Part shown: piece by piece, positions 1-10,700 of the stretch
Numbering within the stretch: the first letter of the stretch is position 1
How the letters are laid out: each line of letters starts with the position of its first letter
Origin: Taxawa tesnikishii (nom. ined.)
Lineage: Eukaryota; Ascomycota; Dothideomycetes; Dothideales
NCBI GenBank assembly: GCA_030247885.1
Contig: JAPDRO010000026.1
Span: forward strand, 450,558 to 514,557
Direction of reading: 5' to 3'
Length of the DNA: 64,000 nucleotides
Made by a program: the position numbers and the translations under genes
Notes under the pieces: model-generated
The model's input: the letters and a program-made list of their open reading frames with translations, nothing else
Databases searched by the model: none
What the model was told of the DNA's origin: nothing

Positions 1-1039
1 CCTTCCCTGCAAACTGGAGCCAGGCTCGCGGGTCCTCCTTTGGACGAACCTTTGGCTGCAGTTTTCGGTACTCCTGATGTCTGATGAAGTAATGAAATAG
101 GTCAACCAACATTAACCCGTCTCTGTACTGGTCTTCGTCGAGTACGAAACCGAGCTCGTTGAACAATAACCGGGCCTTGACCTTAGGACGGTCTGTACGC
201 CCAGTCTTGTCCATCTCAAGCCCAGCGCGGCCTGTAACGGGCTTGAGGATGAACTGGTGTTCTTTCAGTTCTTCGCTGTCCTTTTTGGTGATCATCTCCC
301 TGAACTTCTCCAGCACAGCGTCGTGGTCGATGCCTTGTTCCTCTGCAGTTTCAGAGCCCTTGCCCGTACCCAGCAAAGTAGTGTCTGTGTCCCAGTATAT
401 GGCCAAAGCGCCGAGAGTGGCAAGTTTGTGCGTCGTACCCGACGTGCTTTGGATGAAGGTCGGCTTCCAGTTCTCGTCAGTGCTCACGGCGCTCAGTTCC
501 TGCAGCGTCAATCCTGCAGCGAAGGGGTGACCCGGATCTGATATGGAGTCTTCGTAACGGATATGCACGTTCTTGACCGAGATCTGCAGGTTGTCCACAA
601 TGGCAGTCGTCAAACTGGCGGTAAAACTCTGGTTTCTCTGCTGCTCTTCTGCGCTCATTCCTTCGGCGTTGCGCTCCTTGAGCAGCTCCGCGCTGTCCAG
701 CTTCTCCATCTTGACCGCGTGTTCGCGCCGATCCTCCTCTTCTGGGTCATACTCTGCGTCTTCTTTCGGCGCTGCAAGAACAAAGACATCTTCGATGTGC
801 ACCCTGACGGGTTTGCCTCGCAAGTTCGACCAGGGAATGGCAAGAGTCAACTGTCCAATGTGGCCTTCAATAACGTTAAGAGGTAGATGAAGTTGATCGA
901 GCGCTTCTCTTTTCAACTCGAGGTTCCTGAGTTTGACATCGCCAGACCAGATGCCAACGTTCAGCTGCTTGGGATCGAAGTTCTTGACGTACATGCCCAG
1001 GAACCTGTTGAGCAGGTTTGCGACCAAGCCTTCCAACAT
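1..1039 (-). CDS. VPS13: VPS13-family lipid-transfer protein, 5' end only
   Basis: The minus strand is open without a stop from an ATG at 1039 to the window edge (346 codons), so the gene is cut by the boundary and most of it lies outside. The product starts MLEGLVANLLNRFLGMYVKN, the chorein-N start of VPS13 proteins, followed by the typical 'WSGDVKLRNLELKREAL' and 'VHIEDVFVLAAPK' segments. A charged stretch, then 'NVHIRYEDSISDPGHPFAAG', also matches the family. VPS13 proteins are very long rod-shaped bulk lipid carriers at membrane contact sites, active in vacuolar sorting, mitochondrial lipid supply and prospore membranes. No intron is needed in this part. The gene diverges from the DUF3429 gene at 1782, and the two share a spacer of about 740 bp. 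The family call is secure; nothing can be said about the C-terminal adaptor and ATG2-like domains. Confidence 0.93.
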   Translation of the reverse strand, partial: MLEGLVANLLNRFLGMYVKNFDPKQLNVGIWSGDVKLRNLELKREALDQLHLPLNVIEGHIGQLTLAIPWSNLRGKPVRVHIEDVFVLAAPKEDAEYDPEEEDRREHAVKMEKLDSAELLKERNAEGMSAEEQQRNQSFTASLTTAIVDNLQISVKNVHIRYEDSISDPGHPFAAGLTLQELSAVSTDENWKPTFIQSTSGTTHKLATLGALAIYWDTDTTLLGTGKGSETAEEQGIDHDAVLEKFREMITKKDSEELKEHQFILKPVTGRAGLEMDKTGRTDRPKVKARLLFNELGFVLDEDQYRDGLMLVDLFHYFIRHQEYRKLQPKVRPKEDPRAWLQFAGK

Positions 1040-1781
1040 GGCGGCGGCGTGTGGCCGTAACCCGGGCCGGGGAGGGTCGCGAAAGGGTCAAGAAAGGTAG
1101 AAATAGGTATACGTAGGTCGTTAAGTCGGCGAATGAATGGCCGTTAGCTCATCAGTGCTGCAAACTGGGAGGACCGTGGTCTGTGGGCAGTCTTTGAGAT
1201 GTCTTTGTCGGCGATGAATGCTTGTGATAGGCAGCCAGATAGGCGGATGGTACCTACTGTATGAGAGGAGTGGGTTGTTGTTGTTGTTCGAAGTTGAGGC
1301 AAAGCGAACAGTAGAGGCAATGCTCCCTTCTCACGGGACTGTCTGGCTTGCTCCTGCTGCTTGGGATCTCCAGAACGCAGCTGCCAATAGTTTGGTTGGT
1401 GTTTCCCTTCTGGGAAGAAGCAGGGATCAGTCTATGATATAGGCAAGAAACAGTCCTGGAAGGCACGACCCCGCCAAAAGTCCGCACACCAACCAATCCT
1501 TCCCGTCCGTTGCGCGTGCTGGCTCCATCGACGTCACCGCGCGTATCTTTTGCCAAGGCCAAAGGACTTTGGGGAGGTGAGAAGCCGAGCTCTAGCTTCC
1601 AGCTCGGACCCCGGTCTCAGGAAGAAGCTCGACCTCACAACAGCATCAGCTGTATCATATACCTCGACTCGCTACTCTCCACTCTCCGCCCTCCACTCTA
1701 CCACCGGTGCTCGTACCAGTACCGGGTCAATTGACCTCCTGTCGAATCTTCTCCACGTCTATCGTGCAGAACATCATCGCA
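1040..1781. other. Divergent intergenic region VPS13 / DUF3429 gene
   Basis: About 740 bp between two divergently transcribed genes, so it should hold both promoters. Part of it near 1620-1740 is pyrimidine-rich with CTCC/CACC runs, as is usual for fungal 5' leaders. An in-frame ATG at 1707 precedes the chosen DUF3429 start, so the leader boundary is not certain. I see no further gene. Confidence 0.5.
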
Positions 1782-2983
1782 ATGCTTCGCACCGGAGCTC
1801 CTCGCGCGGCTTTCCGCAGTCTCAACAGCTTTGCTGCTGTTGCTGCTGCTGCTTCTGGCCGCACTACATTCACCCGCAATGCGCCTCACTTTTCCTCCAA
1901 GCTCTGCATCCTCAGCAGCAGCAGGCCTGTTGCCGTTGCCAAGCCAACGACCATGGCTCTCGCCCGGTTCGCGTCCAATCGCAACTCGCCAATGGACACC
2001 ATTGACAGGAAGCACGAGATGGCCGTAAGCAAGGAGAACCTTCCAGCAAGCCCGGATACCGTTAGTGCCGACTCTTCGACTCACCCAGTTTTCGGTGAGG
2101 TTGGCATGCGGGAGGACCAGGAGAAGGACACCGACATGATGGCCGGTATCAAGCAGGACATGGTGAGTATCCCCTCTGCGCCTAGTGGGATCGGTGCGGA
2201 TGCTACGGCATTACGAAGTTTGGCGTCTTACTGGACCACAGAAAACCATCAGGGACACTTTCTCCCTTGACGAGGTCCCACGTGCGGCTTACAATGTTGG
2301 TATGGCTGGTGTTCTGCCATACGCTGCGACCTCCCTCTCCACCGTGTACTGCGCGTGGGAGATCAACCACGCGGCGGCGAACGGTGTCGGCTTCTTGATG
2401 TCCGAGCGCACTGCTGAGCTCTGCCTACACATCCTTGAGCCTCTCCAGGTCGGCTACGGCGCAGTGGTATGTTGCACGCAAGCCTAACGCGAACGGCATC
2501 GATCTCACGCGACAGCAGATTATCTCTTTCCTCGGCGCCATCCACTGGGGTCTTGAGTTCGCCGGCTACGGAGGCACTTACGGTTACAGACGTTATGCAA
2601 TTGGTATTGCTGCCACTGCTGTTGCCTGGCCCAGCATCCTTTTGCCCGTCGAGTACGCTCTGATCACTCAGTTCTTGGCCTTCAACTTCCTCTACTACAC
2701 TGATGCCCGCGCCACCAACCGTGGCTGGGCACCAGCGTGGTACGGCGTCTACCGTTTCGTGCTTACCTTCATCGTCGGTGCCGCTATCGTCGTCTCCTTG
2801 ATTGGCCGTGGCCAGATCGCCGACAGGATTGGCAAGCTGCCAGGACCGGCTGACAGGGTCAAGGCATTGAGGGACGCCCAGATGAAGGAGCTCGAGGAGG
2901 AGGAGATGCAGAGGCGCGCCAAGGTCGTCGCCAAGGACGAGGACGACGACGAGGATGACGACGAGGATGAGGATGAGGAGTAG
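1782..2983 (+). CDS. DUF3429 (TMEM69-like) mitochondrial inner-membrane protein
   Basis: Three exons: 1782-2162, 2242-2466 and 2519-2983, giving about 356 aa. Intron 1 (79 nt) starts GTGAGT and ends CAG; intron 2 (52 nt) starts GTATGT and ends CAG. The N-terminus is rich in Arg, Ala and Ser with almost no acidic residues, like a mitochondrial presequence. The core 'VPRAAYNVGMAGVLPYAATS', 'HILEPLQVGYGAV' and 'IISFLGAIHWGLEFAGYGG' is the DUF3429 signature. It forms about four to five hydrophobic helices and ends in an Asp/Glu-rich tail after a coiled-coil-like 'KELEEEEMQRRA'. The split of GYGAV/IISFLG by intron 2 restores the family sequence exactly, which fixes the splice sites. An ATG 25 codons upstream (1707) is in frame but would give a less typical targeting peptide. 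The biochemical role of the family is poorly defined. Confidence 0.88.
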
Positions 2984-4331
2984 AGTTGGGATCGCATCGA
3001 TTTACGTTGTTCTCGGGACGAAACGGGAGGTGGGATGCGGACAGCATGTGTGGAGGGCCAACCCGTTGCCATGTTGCCGGAATCTCGGACGTGTGCTGTA
3101 ACCATATGTAAATATCTCCACGAACGTTTTGGCACAGTTTGGAGCATTCGATTGACCGGGATGCGCTGCATTGAGATTCGTTTTGAGGCAAACATACGAC
3201 AGCAGGTCATGTAGATAGGGCTGCACGTGCTGTGATTCAATTCTTTTTATCTCTAAAAGTGGTTCCTGATCGTCACTATTCCATGCTTTTACGGTTCTCT
3301 CCAAGAGTCAAGGCGGATCAATGACTCTCTCACGACGGGCATGCATCCGTACATACGCGCATTTTGTATGAATATATGTGTTTTGTGTGTATGCGCAAAG
3401 TCGCTGCTCGAGATGACCATTCCACAGCATCCAGCAGTGCGTCGTGAGCAATGCCGTGCTGGAAAGGCGAATGTCTATGCCAAAGACATTGTGTCACTCG
3501 GTGGACAGTGCTGCGGTTCTCCTTCGGTTCTCCAAGTGTCTTGAAGGTTCGTTCCTTCGCAGAAGAGTGGGCTGCGCGTCTCTAATCGATGATCCTCTTG
3601 GAAAAGTGGACTGCGATTCTCGGAACACATAAGCCAAGCTTCTCGAGAATCTCGATTCAGACCAAAGCCCATGCCACAGCATGACTTGGGCCAACGTCAA
3701 GAGGGCGACTCTGCGTACCGCCCGCGTACCGCCCGCGTACCTGCATTCCGAATGCCCCTTTCTGAGCATCAAACTCGCTGCAGGGCGTTTGTGCCGGACC
3801 CCTCGGGCGAGTTGTTGTGGAAAGATTCGTTGTCTGCCGAGCCGTCGTCGTCCGGCCCGCAATTTTCCTTTTTCGTGACATTCACATCCGTTGCGATGCG
3901 GCTCCGAAGACGTACGAGCAGCTCCGATCGTCCCTCGTCGGTCTCTGCAGGCGCTGCGTTAGCTCAAGTGCGGGGCACTTGTGATGAAATCCGTCAACTT
4001 TTCTGTGGAGTCCCCGAAGTCGCGAGGCCGGTCACATGCTGAATCAATCTTCGTTTCCATGCTCTTGAGCGACTTCTCCTTCTTCTTCTCTTCTCAATTG
4101 CACTTTCTCAGTAGGATACCCGACATCTCCAAGTCATCCTCCTGTTTTTCCGTGTCTTTTCGAAAATTTCCACCGCGAGAGTCTGCACCCGGCTTCGCTT
4201 TCTCCTCGCATCTGTCTCCATTTCACCCGCACTCACAGCGGCCGAGAACCCCCATAGTCCAAGGTCGTTTTTCTCGCAACTCGACGATTCCGCCTTTCTC
4301 GAGGCACACTATACTCAATCGCATATTCGCA
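2984..4331. other. Intergenic region before glycerol kinase
   Basis: About 1.35 kb. It holds the 3' flank of the DUF3429 gene and the promoter and leader of glycerol kinase. Near 3711-3742 a GCGTACCGCCC unit is repeated head to tail. From about 4070 to 4330 the plus strand is CT-rich, as expected for a fungal 5' leader. Open frames here (up to 163 codons on the minus strand over 2749-3240) overlap the acidic tail of the neighbour and have poor codon structure. No gene is supported. Confidence 0.5.
3711..3742. repeat. Short tandem repeat, 11-bp unit GCGTACCGCCC
   Basis: The unit GCGTACCGCCC is repeated about two and a half times in the region upstream of glycerol kinase. It could be chance or a small minisatellite; no function can be assigned from sequence. 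Confidence 0.6.
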
Positions 4332-6160
4332 ATGGACGGCTCAAATGCAGACGCATCAACGCTGAACCAGAGCAGTCAGAAGCCAGATCCTACACTCACC
4401 CAGGCTGGATCGAGCTCCAAGAAGGTTGTGACAGAGAAGCAGAGCGAGGGCGCACAGAGACCCCCTCTGAACAGGTTCACGACCAGTCACGAAAACATCC
4501 TCCACCAGTACTACCTTGGCGCGATCGACCAAGGAACGACAAGTACGAGGTTCATCATTTTCGACGGAGTGGGCGAACCCGTTACTATGCACCAGCATGA
4601 GTTCAAACAGCACTATCCCGAATCTGGGTGAGTTTTCTTCATAGACTCACTCTGGGATTGAGGAGCTGATTGGATGCGCAGATGGCACGAACACGACCCA
4701 GAGGAGCTCATTAGCTCGGTGGAGACGTGCATAAGCATTGCTACCGAAAAGTTCATCCAGATGGGCCACAACATCCAGGACATCAAAGCAGTCGGCATCA
4801 CAAACCAGAGAGAGACGACTCTGGTCTGGGACCGTGAGACCGGTGAACCCCTTCACAATGCGATCTGCTGGCCAGATACGCGGACGAAGGGCCTTGTCCG
4901 TGAGTTTAAGGAGAAGAAAGACGGCATGGATCTGTCTCAAATCTGCGGTATTCCACTGTCCACCTACCCAGCTTGCCTCAAGCTGGTCTGGTTATTACGT
5001 CACGTGCCAAAGGTCAAGGAAGCGTATGACGAGGGTCGGTTGATGTTTGGCACGGTAGACAGCTGGCTGATCTACCGGTTGAACGGAGGAAAGGAGCGGA
5101 ACGTGCATGTCACGGATTCTACAAACGCTTCGAGGACGATGTTCATGAACCTGCACACCGTCAAATACGACGACACCCTGCTCGACTTTTTCGAAATCGA
5201 CAAGAACAAGATTCATCTGCCCCGGATCGTTCCATCCTCATGCGCGGAGTCATACGGTAGCATTGCTTCCGGCCCATTGCAGGGCATGAAGATTGCTGGA
5301 TGCCTCGGAGACCAGTCAGCTGCATTAGTGGGACAGCAAGGTTTCACGCCCGGCTCCGCGAAGAACACATACGGTACCGGTTGTTTCCTGCTTTACAACG
5401 TTGGCGAGAAGCCAGTCATCAGTAGCCATGGTCTCCTGGCGACGATCGCATACGACTTTGGAGGAGCAAGGAAACCGGTATACGCCCTCGAGGGTAGTAT
5501 AGCTGTGGCAGGAAGTGGTGTTAAGTTTTTGATGAACAACATGGGTTTCATTACACACTCTCACAAGATCAGTGATCTTGCGGCCACGGTGGACGACAAC
5601 GGCGGTTGTGTCTTCGTCACGGCTTTCTCGGGACTGTTCGCCCCGTACTGGATAGACGACGCCAAGGGAACCATTTTCGGAATCACACAGCACACACAAA
5701 GAGGTCACATCGCAAGAGCAACGCTGGAAGCGACATGTTTCCAGACCAAGGCTATCTTGGATGCCATGGAGAAGGACTCTGGCCACAAGCTCAGCGATCT
5801 CGCCGTCGACGGTGGCATGAGTAACTCGAACCTTGCCATGCAGGTGAGACCTCTTGCCCTCATCCATGCCAGCGTTGCAGGGAGCTAACAAATTGATAGA
5901 CACAAGCGAATATCATCGGCATCTCCGTCAACCGCCCAGCAATGCGCGAGACGACCGCTCTCGGTGCCGCAATCGCGGCCGGTTTCGCCGTCGACATCTG
6001 GAAAGAATTCAAAGAACTCAAGGCTATCAACCAGAAGGATCGCAAGATCTTCACCCCGGACATCGAGCCTGAGCAGAGCGAGAAGATGTTCAAGAAGTGG
6101 TCTCGTGCCGTCCAGATGTGCAGAGGCTGGCTCGACGCTGGTGAATACGGAGAAGAATAA
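4332..6160 (+). CDS. GUT1: Glycerol kinase (FGGY family)
   Basis: Three exons: 4332-4627, 4682-5843 and 5900-6160, about 572 aa. Intron 1 (54 nt, GTGAGT...CAG) splits a Gly codon; intron 2 (56 nt) has a CTAAC branch site near its 3' end. After a hydrophilic N-terminal extension of about 60 residues the FGGY N-domain starts at 'GAIDQGTTSTRFIIFD' (phosphate-binding loop), then 'GWHEHDPEEL', 'GITNQRETTLVWDRETGEP' and 'CWPDTRTK'. The C-domain carries 'GSAKNTYGTGCFLLYN' and 'DGGMSNSNLAMQ'. The enzyme phosphorylates glycerol with ATP to sn-glycerol 3-phosphate, feeding glycolysis and lipid synthesis. Length and motif order are complete with no frame break. The extension is longer than in bacterial GlpK (about 500 aa). 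The ATG at 4332 follows a TCGCA leader; longer in-frame starts exist upstream but encode a low-quality Ser/Phe-rich leader. Confidence 0.96.
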
Positions 6161-8869
6161 ACGACACTTGAGAAAATGGTGGTGGTTTGTTGGTTTGTTA
6201 GGTGCTTGGATCCTTGATATGTAAGCGGCATTCTTGATTTCTGATACCCTCGTGTCTGTGGGTTTATTGTTAGAGATCGCTGCACGGGGTTTCGGTGACG
6301 GTCCTATACAGTTAGATGTGTGCATAATATTATTAGACAAAAGCACTTCGAGCTTTGTTCACTTATTATGTTTTCCCCATGCCGTTGTTGCGTCAGTAAA
6401 CATATCACATACTCACGAGTATGAAAGCTAACGGTCCCTCACACCTGCAGGGCAGGCTTGCTCTTTGCTGGTATAGAACCGCCGCTGCCATTCCTTTCCA
6501 GTTGCTTAGTCCTAAGGAATTCAACAGTAAATAACTTTATAGCCATACGTGTAAACAGATGTATAAGCTCAGAATGATGGCATTAATCCTGCCAGTTGTT
6601 GTATTTATTACACTAGAGTATACAAACACACGAAGCCTACAGCTATGGCTACACATCCGGAATTCGGCTTTCGTTCTGATTTGCCATGCAGTCGACGCCA
6701 GATGACGAAGACGCTTGCATCTGCCGAAGGAACAATGCCCTACCACCACGCGCGCCCTTCTGCGGCTCTGGCCTCTGCTGCCGATCTCCTATCTGCCACC
6801 AATCGCATCAGCAGGCAATCTGCCTCTCTGTCGACCTACTAGAGAGGTCCTGTGCCAATCTAGCGCGCCTCAGCCGCGGGCGCAACAGCCGCGAAAGCGT
6901 ACACGCCTAGTGTGATAGTGGTGGTACTAGTGGAGGTGGAGGCCGCTTCCTGGAGGACTGGCAACAGGATCTGGGTTGCAAACTCCGTATGTGTCGGCTC
7001 GGAGCACCACAGCACTTTCGTTTGTTGTTGTTGTGAGCTGCGATGTGCCCCTCGTGTCAATTGGCTATTGATCTCAAGGAACCCCAGCGCGGTACAGTCT
7101 GCGGAGCCTCCGCCGTCCCACACGGGGTAAATCCGAGCTCAAGTGCACTTGGCGAGGGCTGCGAGATGCGGTGCAATGTCTACTTCGAGGCCGATCCTGT
7201 TCGCAGGCGTGCTTGCTAGCCGACAGAGCACGGGTTCTTCGAGTAGGGGCCGGGGAAAGCATGCAGAAGGTGCGCTATTGTTCCACACCCAATGCGCGCC
7301 AGTCTAAAACGTCGCGCGCGCGAGAACTGATGGTGGTGGCTGACGTTGGCCGCTATACTATTTTGCACTTTGCGCTGAACCGGTCGCCCGGTATTCTGTA
7401 TCTCGGTCGCTCGATGTTGTGCAGAGGATCTTGGTCGGAAGCAATCTAAGAGACTTCATGCGATGTTGAGCAGCTGATGGTGTGCTTCACTTAACTAGTC
7501 CTTTGCCGGCAGCGCACCCTTCGCTTGAGAACTACTGCCGCGTGCTCTATTCCGCTGGTGGGCGACTGCTCCTGCGAATCCGCCGTCAGGGCTGAACTAG
7601 GTAACGAAGCTACTTTAGTCTCACAGACCGCTACCTCGTGGTATTTCCACGTGGCCTTCAGCCTCTCCCCGCCAACCTGAAGCTCCCCCAATTGACTCGG
7701 ATCAGACCTTCGATGAAACGCTTGACAGCGGCGGCTGCCTGACGCCGGATGTGTTTGAAATGGCAGCCGAACGTGCTCGACACGAGCTGCCGATGCTCCG
7801 TTCGGTAGCCCTCGAGCAGGTAGACCGCCGCTTGCTGCGGCTTGCCGGAACTCTGAGGGAGGGCTTCCGCCTCGCCGATGCATGGTAGCACGGTAGCATG
7901 GTAGCATGGAGCATGGAGCAACGAGCTGTCTTCTCCGGAACTGCTGCCCCGGCATAGCTAGGACTGATCAGCCTTTCTCGCTCCTTTGGGTCGAAACAGA
8001 CACCTTGATTGGCGAGCGCATATTAGAAACGGTCATCCTGCCGCTAATCACGGCCTATGGGAAGAAGGCCCGACCCTTGTACCACGTCCTTCCTTTCCGT
8101 AAATTACCGCTGTGAGGAAGACACATGCTGGACGTGAGAGATGACGCTCGTTCTCGAACCTAGCCAACTCTACAATGTTAGAGCTACAACGCTAGACTGT
8201 CCAAGGGCCAAGGGTGCGACAACAGATGGAAAGCTGAGGGCCAAGTCTACACCTGTGCTGAATTCGCGGCGGTCGCGCAAGAACACTTTTGCTATCTAAT
8301 CCCCTCCACGAAGGCTTCCACTCCGTAACCTGGAATAGACCAAACTCCTGTGAGCTGACAGATGGCGTCTCAAATCATTGCTCGGCTGGCCGACCAACCG
8401 ATTCTCGAGAAGTGTCCGATCTTCTGGGCTAATGCACCCCATCGCTTGTGCGCAACCAGAAGCCCGTCAAACAGAAGCCGGACGTGCCCTTCGTGTATCA
8501 TCGCCCTGGTCGGTGGTGGTAGCCCTGCCGTGACTCGGGACCAGGCGTTTCAGAAATTCTTAGGGAAGAAGCAGGAACGAAAGTTCCCGTCCCGCCCGCG
8601 CCCATCAATCCTCTTACTGTCCTTCTTGAGTACCTTGCTGGGGAGGTACAAGCTTGCTCCCTGACCTGCTATTGCGTAGGCGAAGAAGAAAGCAATATAT
8701 AGACTTCTAAACGGCGCTCCGAAGTGCTGCATTTTCCTGTCCATCGCTTTCAGTCAAGATCGGCACCCATTCACCTAATCCAGACCTCGTCACAAGTATT
8801 GTATACGATCTGCGAGCCTCGAGTGGCATCCTTTCGTTCCCATATCAAGAGCTTTCGCCCCGCCTCAAC
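6161..8869. other. Gene-poor 2.7-kb intergenic region
   Basis: No gene could be supported. Base composition is that of normal genic DNA, not AT-rich, so this is not a RIP-degraded repeat. A 77-codon open frame ending at about 7890 on the plus strand (7652-7890) has a reasonable amphipathic-helix composition, but no start, donor or upstream exon could be joined to it. A minus-strand open frame at 6860-7139 ends in a hydrophobic segment but also lacks a start. Both may be relics. Confidence 0.4.
8692..8701 (+). promoter_or_regulatory. TATA-like element before the small Cys-rich gene
   Basis: CAATATATAG lies about 170 bp before the ATG at 8870, and the sequence after it becomes CT/CA-rich like a leader. 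Position and sequence fit a TATA box, but this is only inference. Confidence 0.35.
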
Positions 8870-9168
8870 ATGTGCGATTACACCCAGGTCGAGTACACTT
8901 GTGGCCATCTTCGCTACACCGTCCGAGCGTGGTGTGTACGGTATCAAGAGACACACCGGCGTTGCGCTCCCAATGTCGTTGCAATGTACGTGCAACAACT
9001 CCAACCTGCTCCCAAAAGTACATGCTCACGCCTATGCACAGAGAATACCGGCTTGATGAGAGATGCGGTATGCGGTGATGCGCCCCGACCCAGAAAACAT
9101 CAAACTCACCTCGCATTGCAGGTGATTGCAGACCGCCTCCTCCACCCAGGTTCCCCTCAGCAGAGTAA
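8870..9168 (+). CDS. Small cysteine-rich conserved fungal protein (62 aa, three exons)
   Basis: Three short exons: 8870-8985, 9042-9067 and 9122-9168. The introns are 56 nt (GTACGT...ACAG) and 54 nt (GTATGC...GCAG). The joined product is 62 aa, begins MCDYTQVEYTCGHLRYTV and ends in a proline-rich 'CRPPPPPRFPSAE'. It has Cys at 2, 11, 22, 32, 47 and 50 and His at 13 and 29, a spacing that could bind zinc. I recall very similar small 'MCDYTQ..Y.CGH.RYTVRAWC' proteins as hypothetical proteins in Dothideomycetes, with 'VVAIEYRLDERCGDC' downstream. That is exactly what the splice junctions rebuild, and it is the main evidence for both introns. Function is unknown. The 26-nt middle exon makes it easy to miss in gene prediction. 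Confidence 0.8.
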
Positions 9169-10700
9169 AGTCAGCGTCCGTGGCCGGAAAGTGAAAGCAC
9201 CGCGCTCTCAATAGCCAAGTCGCTTGCAGGCAGAGATCTAGCTGGCTAGACCGTCCATGAGATTACGAATTATGTCTTATGCAAAGATCATGTCAAATGT
9301 CTATTTTCTGAGGGGAAAAAAAAACAAAGTACGGCCTCTTCTCCAATGTTTCTTCTTACCGCTTGTCGTCGTCTTTGCGTTTGCCCTGCTCGATTTGCGG
9401 CGCTGTGTCACCATTGCTTTGCAGTTACTGATGCGGCAAGCTGCAGGCTCTGTACCACCCGGAACATATACCCGCGGTAACGATGCCGCAAGCACGCTCC
9501 GGATCAAAGCTTCTTTACCGGTGACTTTCTCGCTGGAGGCCGGGACACATGTCGTGCAATGACAATTTACACACATCAGGTCCTGCGAAACCGGTCCGAA
9601 ACCTGGGAATGACCACCTGCCAGACCCTGTCGGATGCATGCCATTCTGTGCCTCGTTCCAAGCCGTCCCAGGATCTCAGTGCGATGACACCCCCTTTCCG
9701 CCATTGGGATTGCGGAATCCTTGGCTACCCGCGTGCTGGTAGCGCAGTCACGGCATTTGGAATAGTCGCCTCTGCATGACAATGGTTGCTCAAGGAATTG
9801 GAAGTACAAGTATCAGGATTGCGCGACGACAGAAATCCAAAAACCCTCCTCTCTGGAGACCGATTTATACAAATCACACCCCAAAATCAGGAACTCGCCC
9901 CGCAAAAGACCCGGACCGATTTCGTAACCTGTCACAAACCCTTGGTGACAGATAGGCGATGATGAGCGGATGGCTGCAAGGGCGGTCAGGAAGCCGTATG
10001 CCGTTGTTGGTCCGTTCTAGGTCGCGTTTGCAGACTCTTGCCGTCAGCCCCTGTGCGACCGATTCGCCTTGTGGAGAAAAACAAAGACCGGCACATACTA
10101 CAGTCAGGCTAGGAAGGTCGTGTCTTCATAAACTGATGTATAATGATCCGGAAAGGCTTCAGCCGAAACTGATCGTCGAGATGGACCTGGTTCTTCATCC
10201 GGACGTGTAACGCAAACATACGCACGAGTCTTCACCTCGGGAATAAGACGAATCCTATCGCGACGTTTCAGAGGGAGATCCGCAGGCCGTTTGGTGGGAT
10301 ACATTTGCATGCGCGTTGCGAGAAGCATAACGCGGCACTTGAAGCGAACGCTCGGTGGTGTTGTTTGGGACGCGGATGACTGCCTTTTCCGAAGACATTC
10401 TTCGCTTAAGTGCACACGGGGAATTCAAACGCTGTCCTACATGAAGAAAGTACACAATCCTATCGTCGGGGCAAGCCTCATCGCTATGCCCGTTTACGTA
10501 GCTAGTGCCCAACCCTAATACCTGGTCCCTGAGATCCTGTACTGTTTTAAACACCGTGATCCCATATCCGACAAAACCCCTCTGAGAAATTAGACTAGAC
10601 TGAACCGGGACGACATTTCCGCCTGGGCATGGCGTCGAGCGACAGTGCCGGGGGCGCTGAGTCCCAGGGCCATGTCCGTTCCTTTCCGCCACTCATCAAC
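9169..10700. other. Intergenic region, no gene seen
   Basis: About 1.5 kb between the small Cys-rich gene and the decayed gene at 10701. Only short open frames in all six frames, none with a recognisable motif or plausible splice structure. Composition is ordinary. Confidence 0.45.

Noticed and set aside
5325-5903. 192-codon minus-strand frame inside glycerol kinase
   Set aside because: Shadow of a highly conserved coding exon on the plus strand.
6860-7139. Minus-strand frame ending in a hydrophobic segment (LGVYAFAAVAPAAEAR)
   Set aside because: No ATG, no acceptor that joins it to an upstream exon, and a Ser/Thr run from simple sequence. Kept only as a possible relic.
7491-7955. 154-codon minus-strand open frame
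   Set aside because: It overlaps a more protein-like plus-strand stretch, has a repetitive start region (GCATGGTAGCA words) and no recognisable motif; probably chance.
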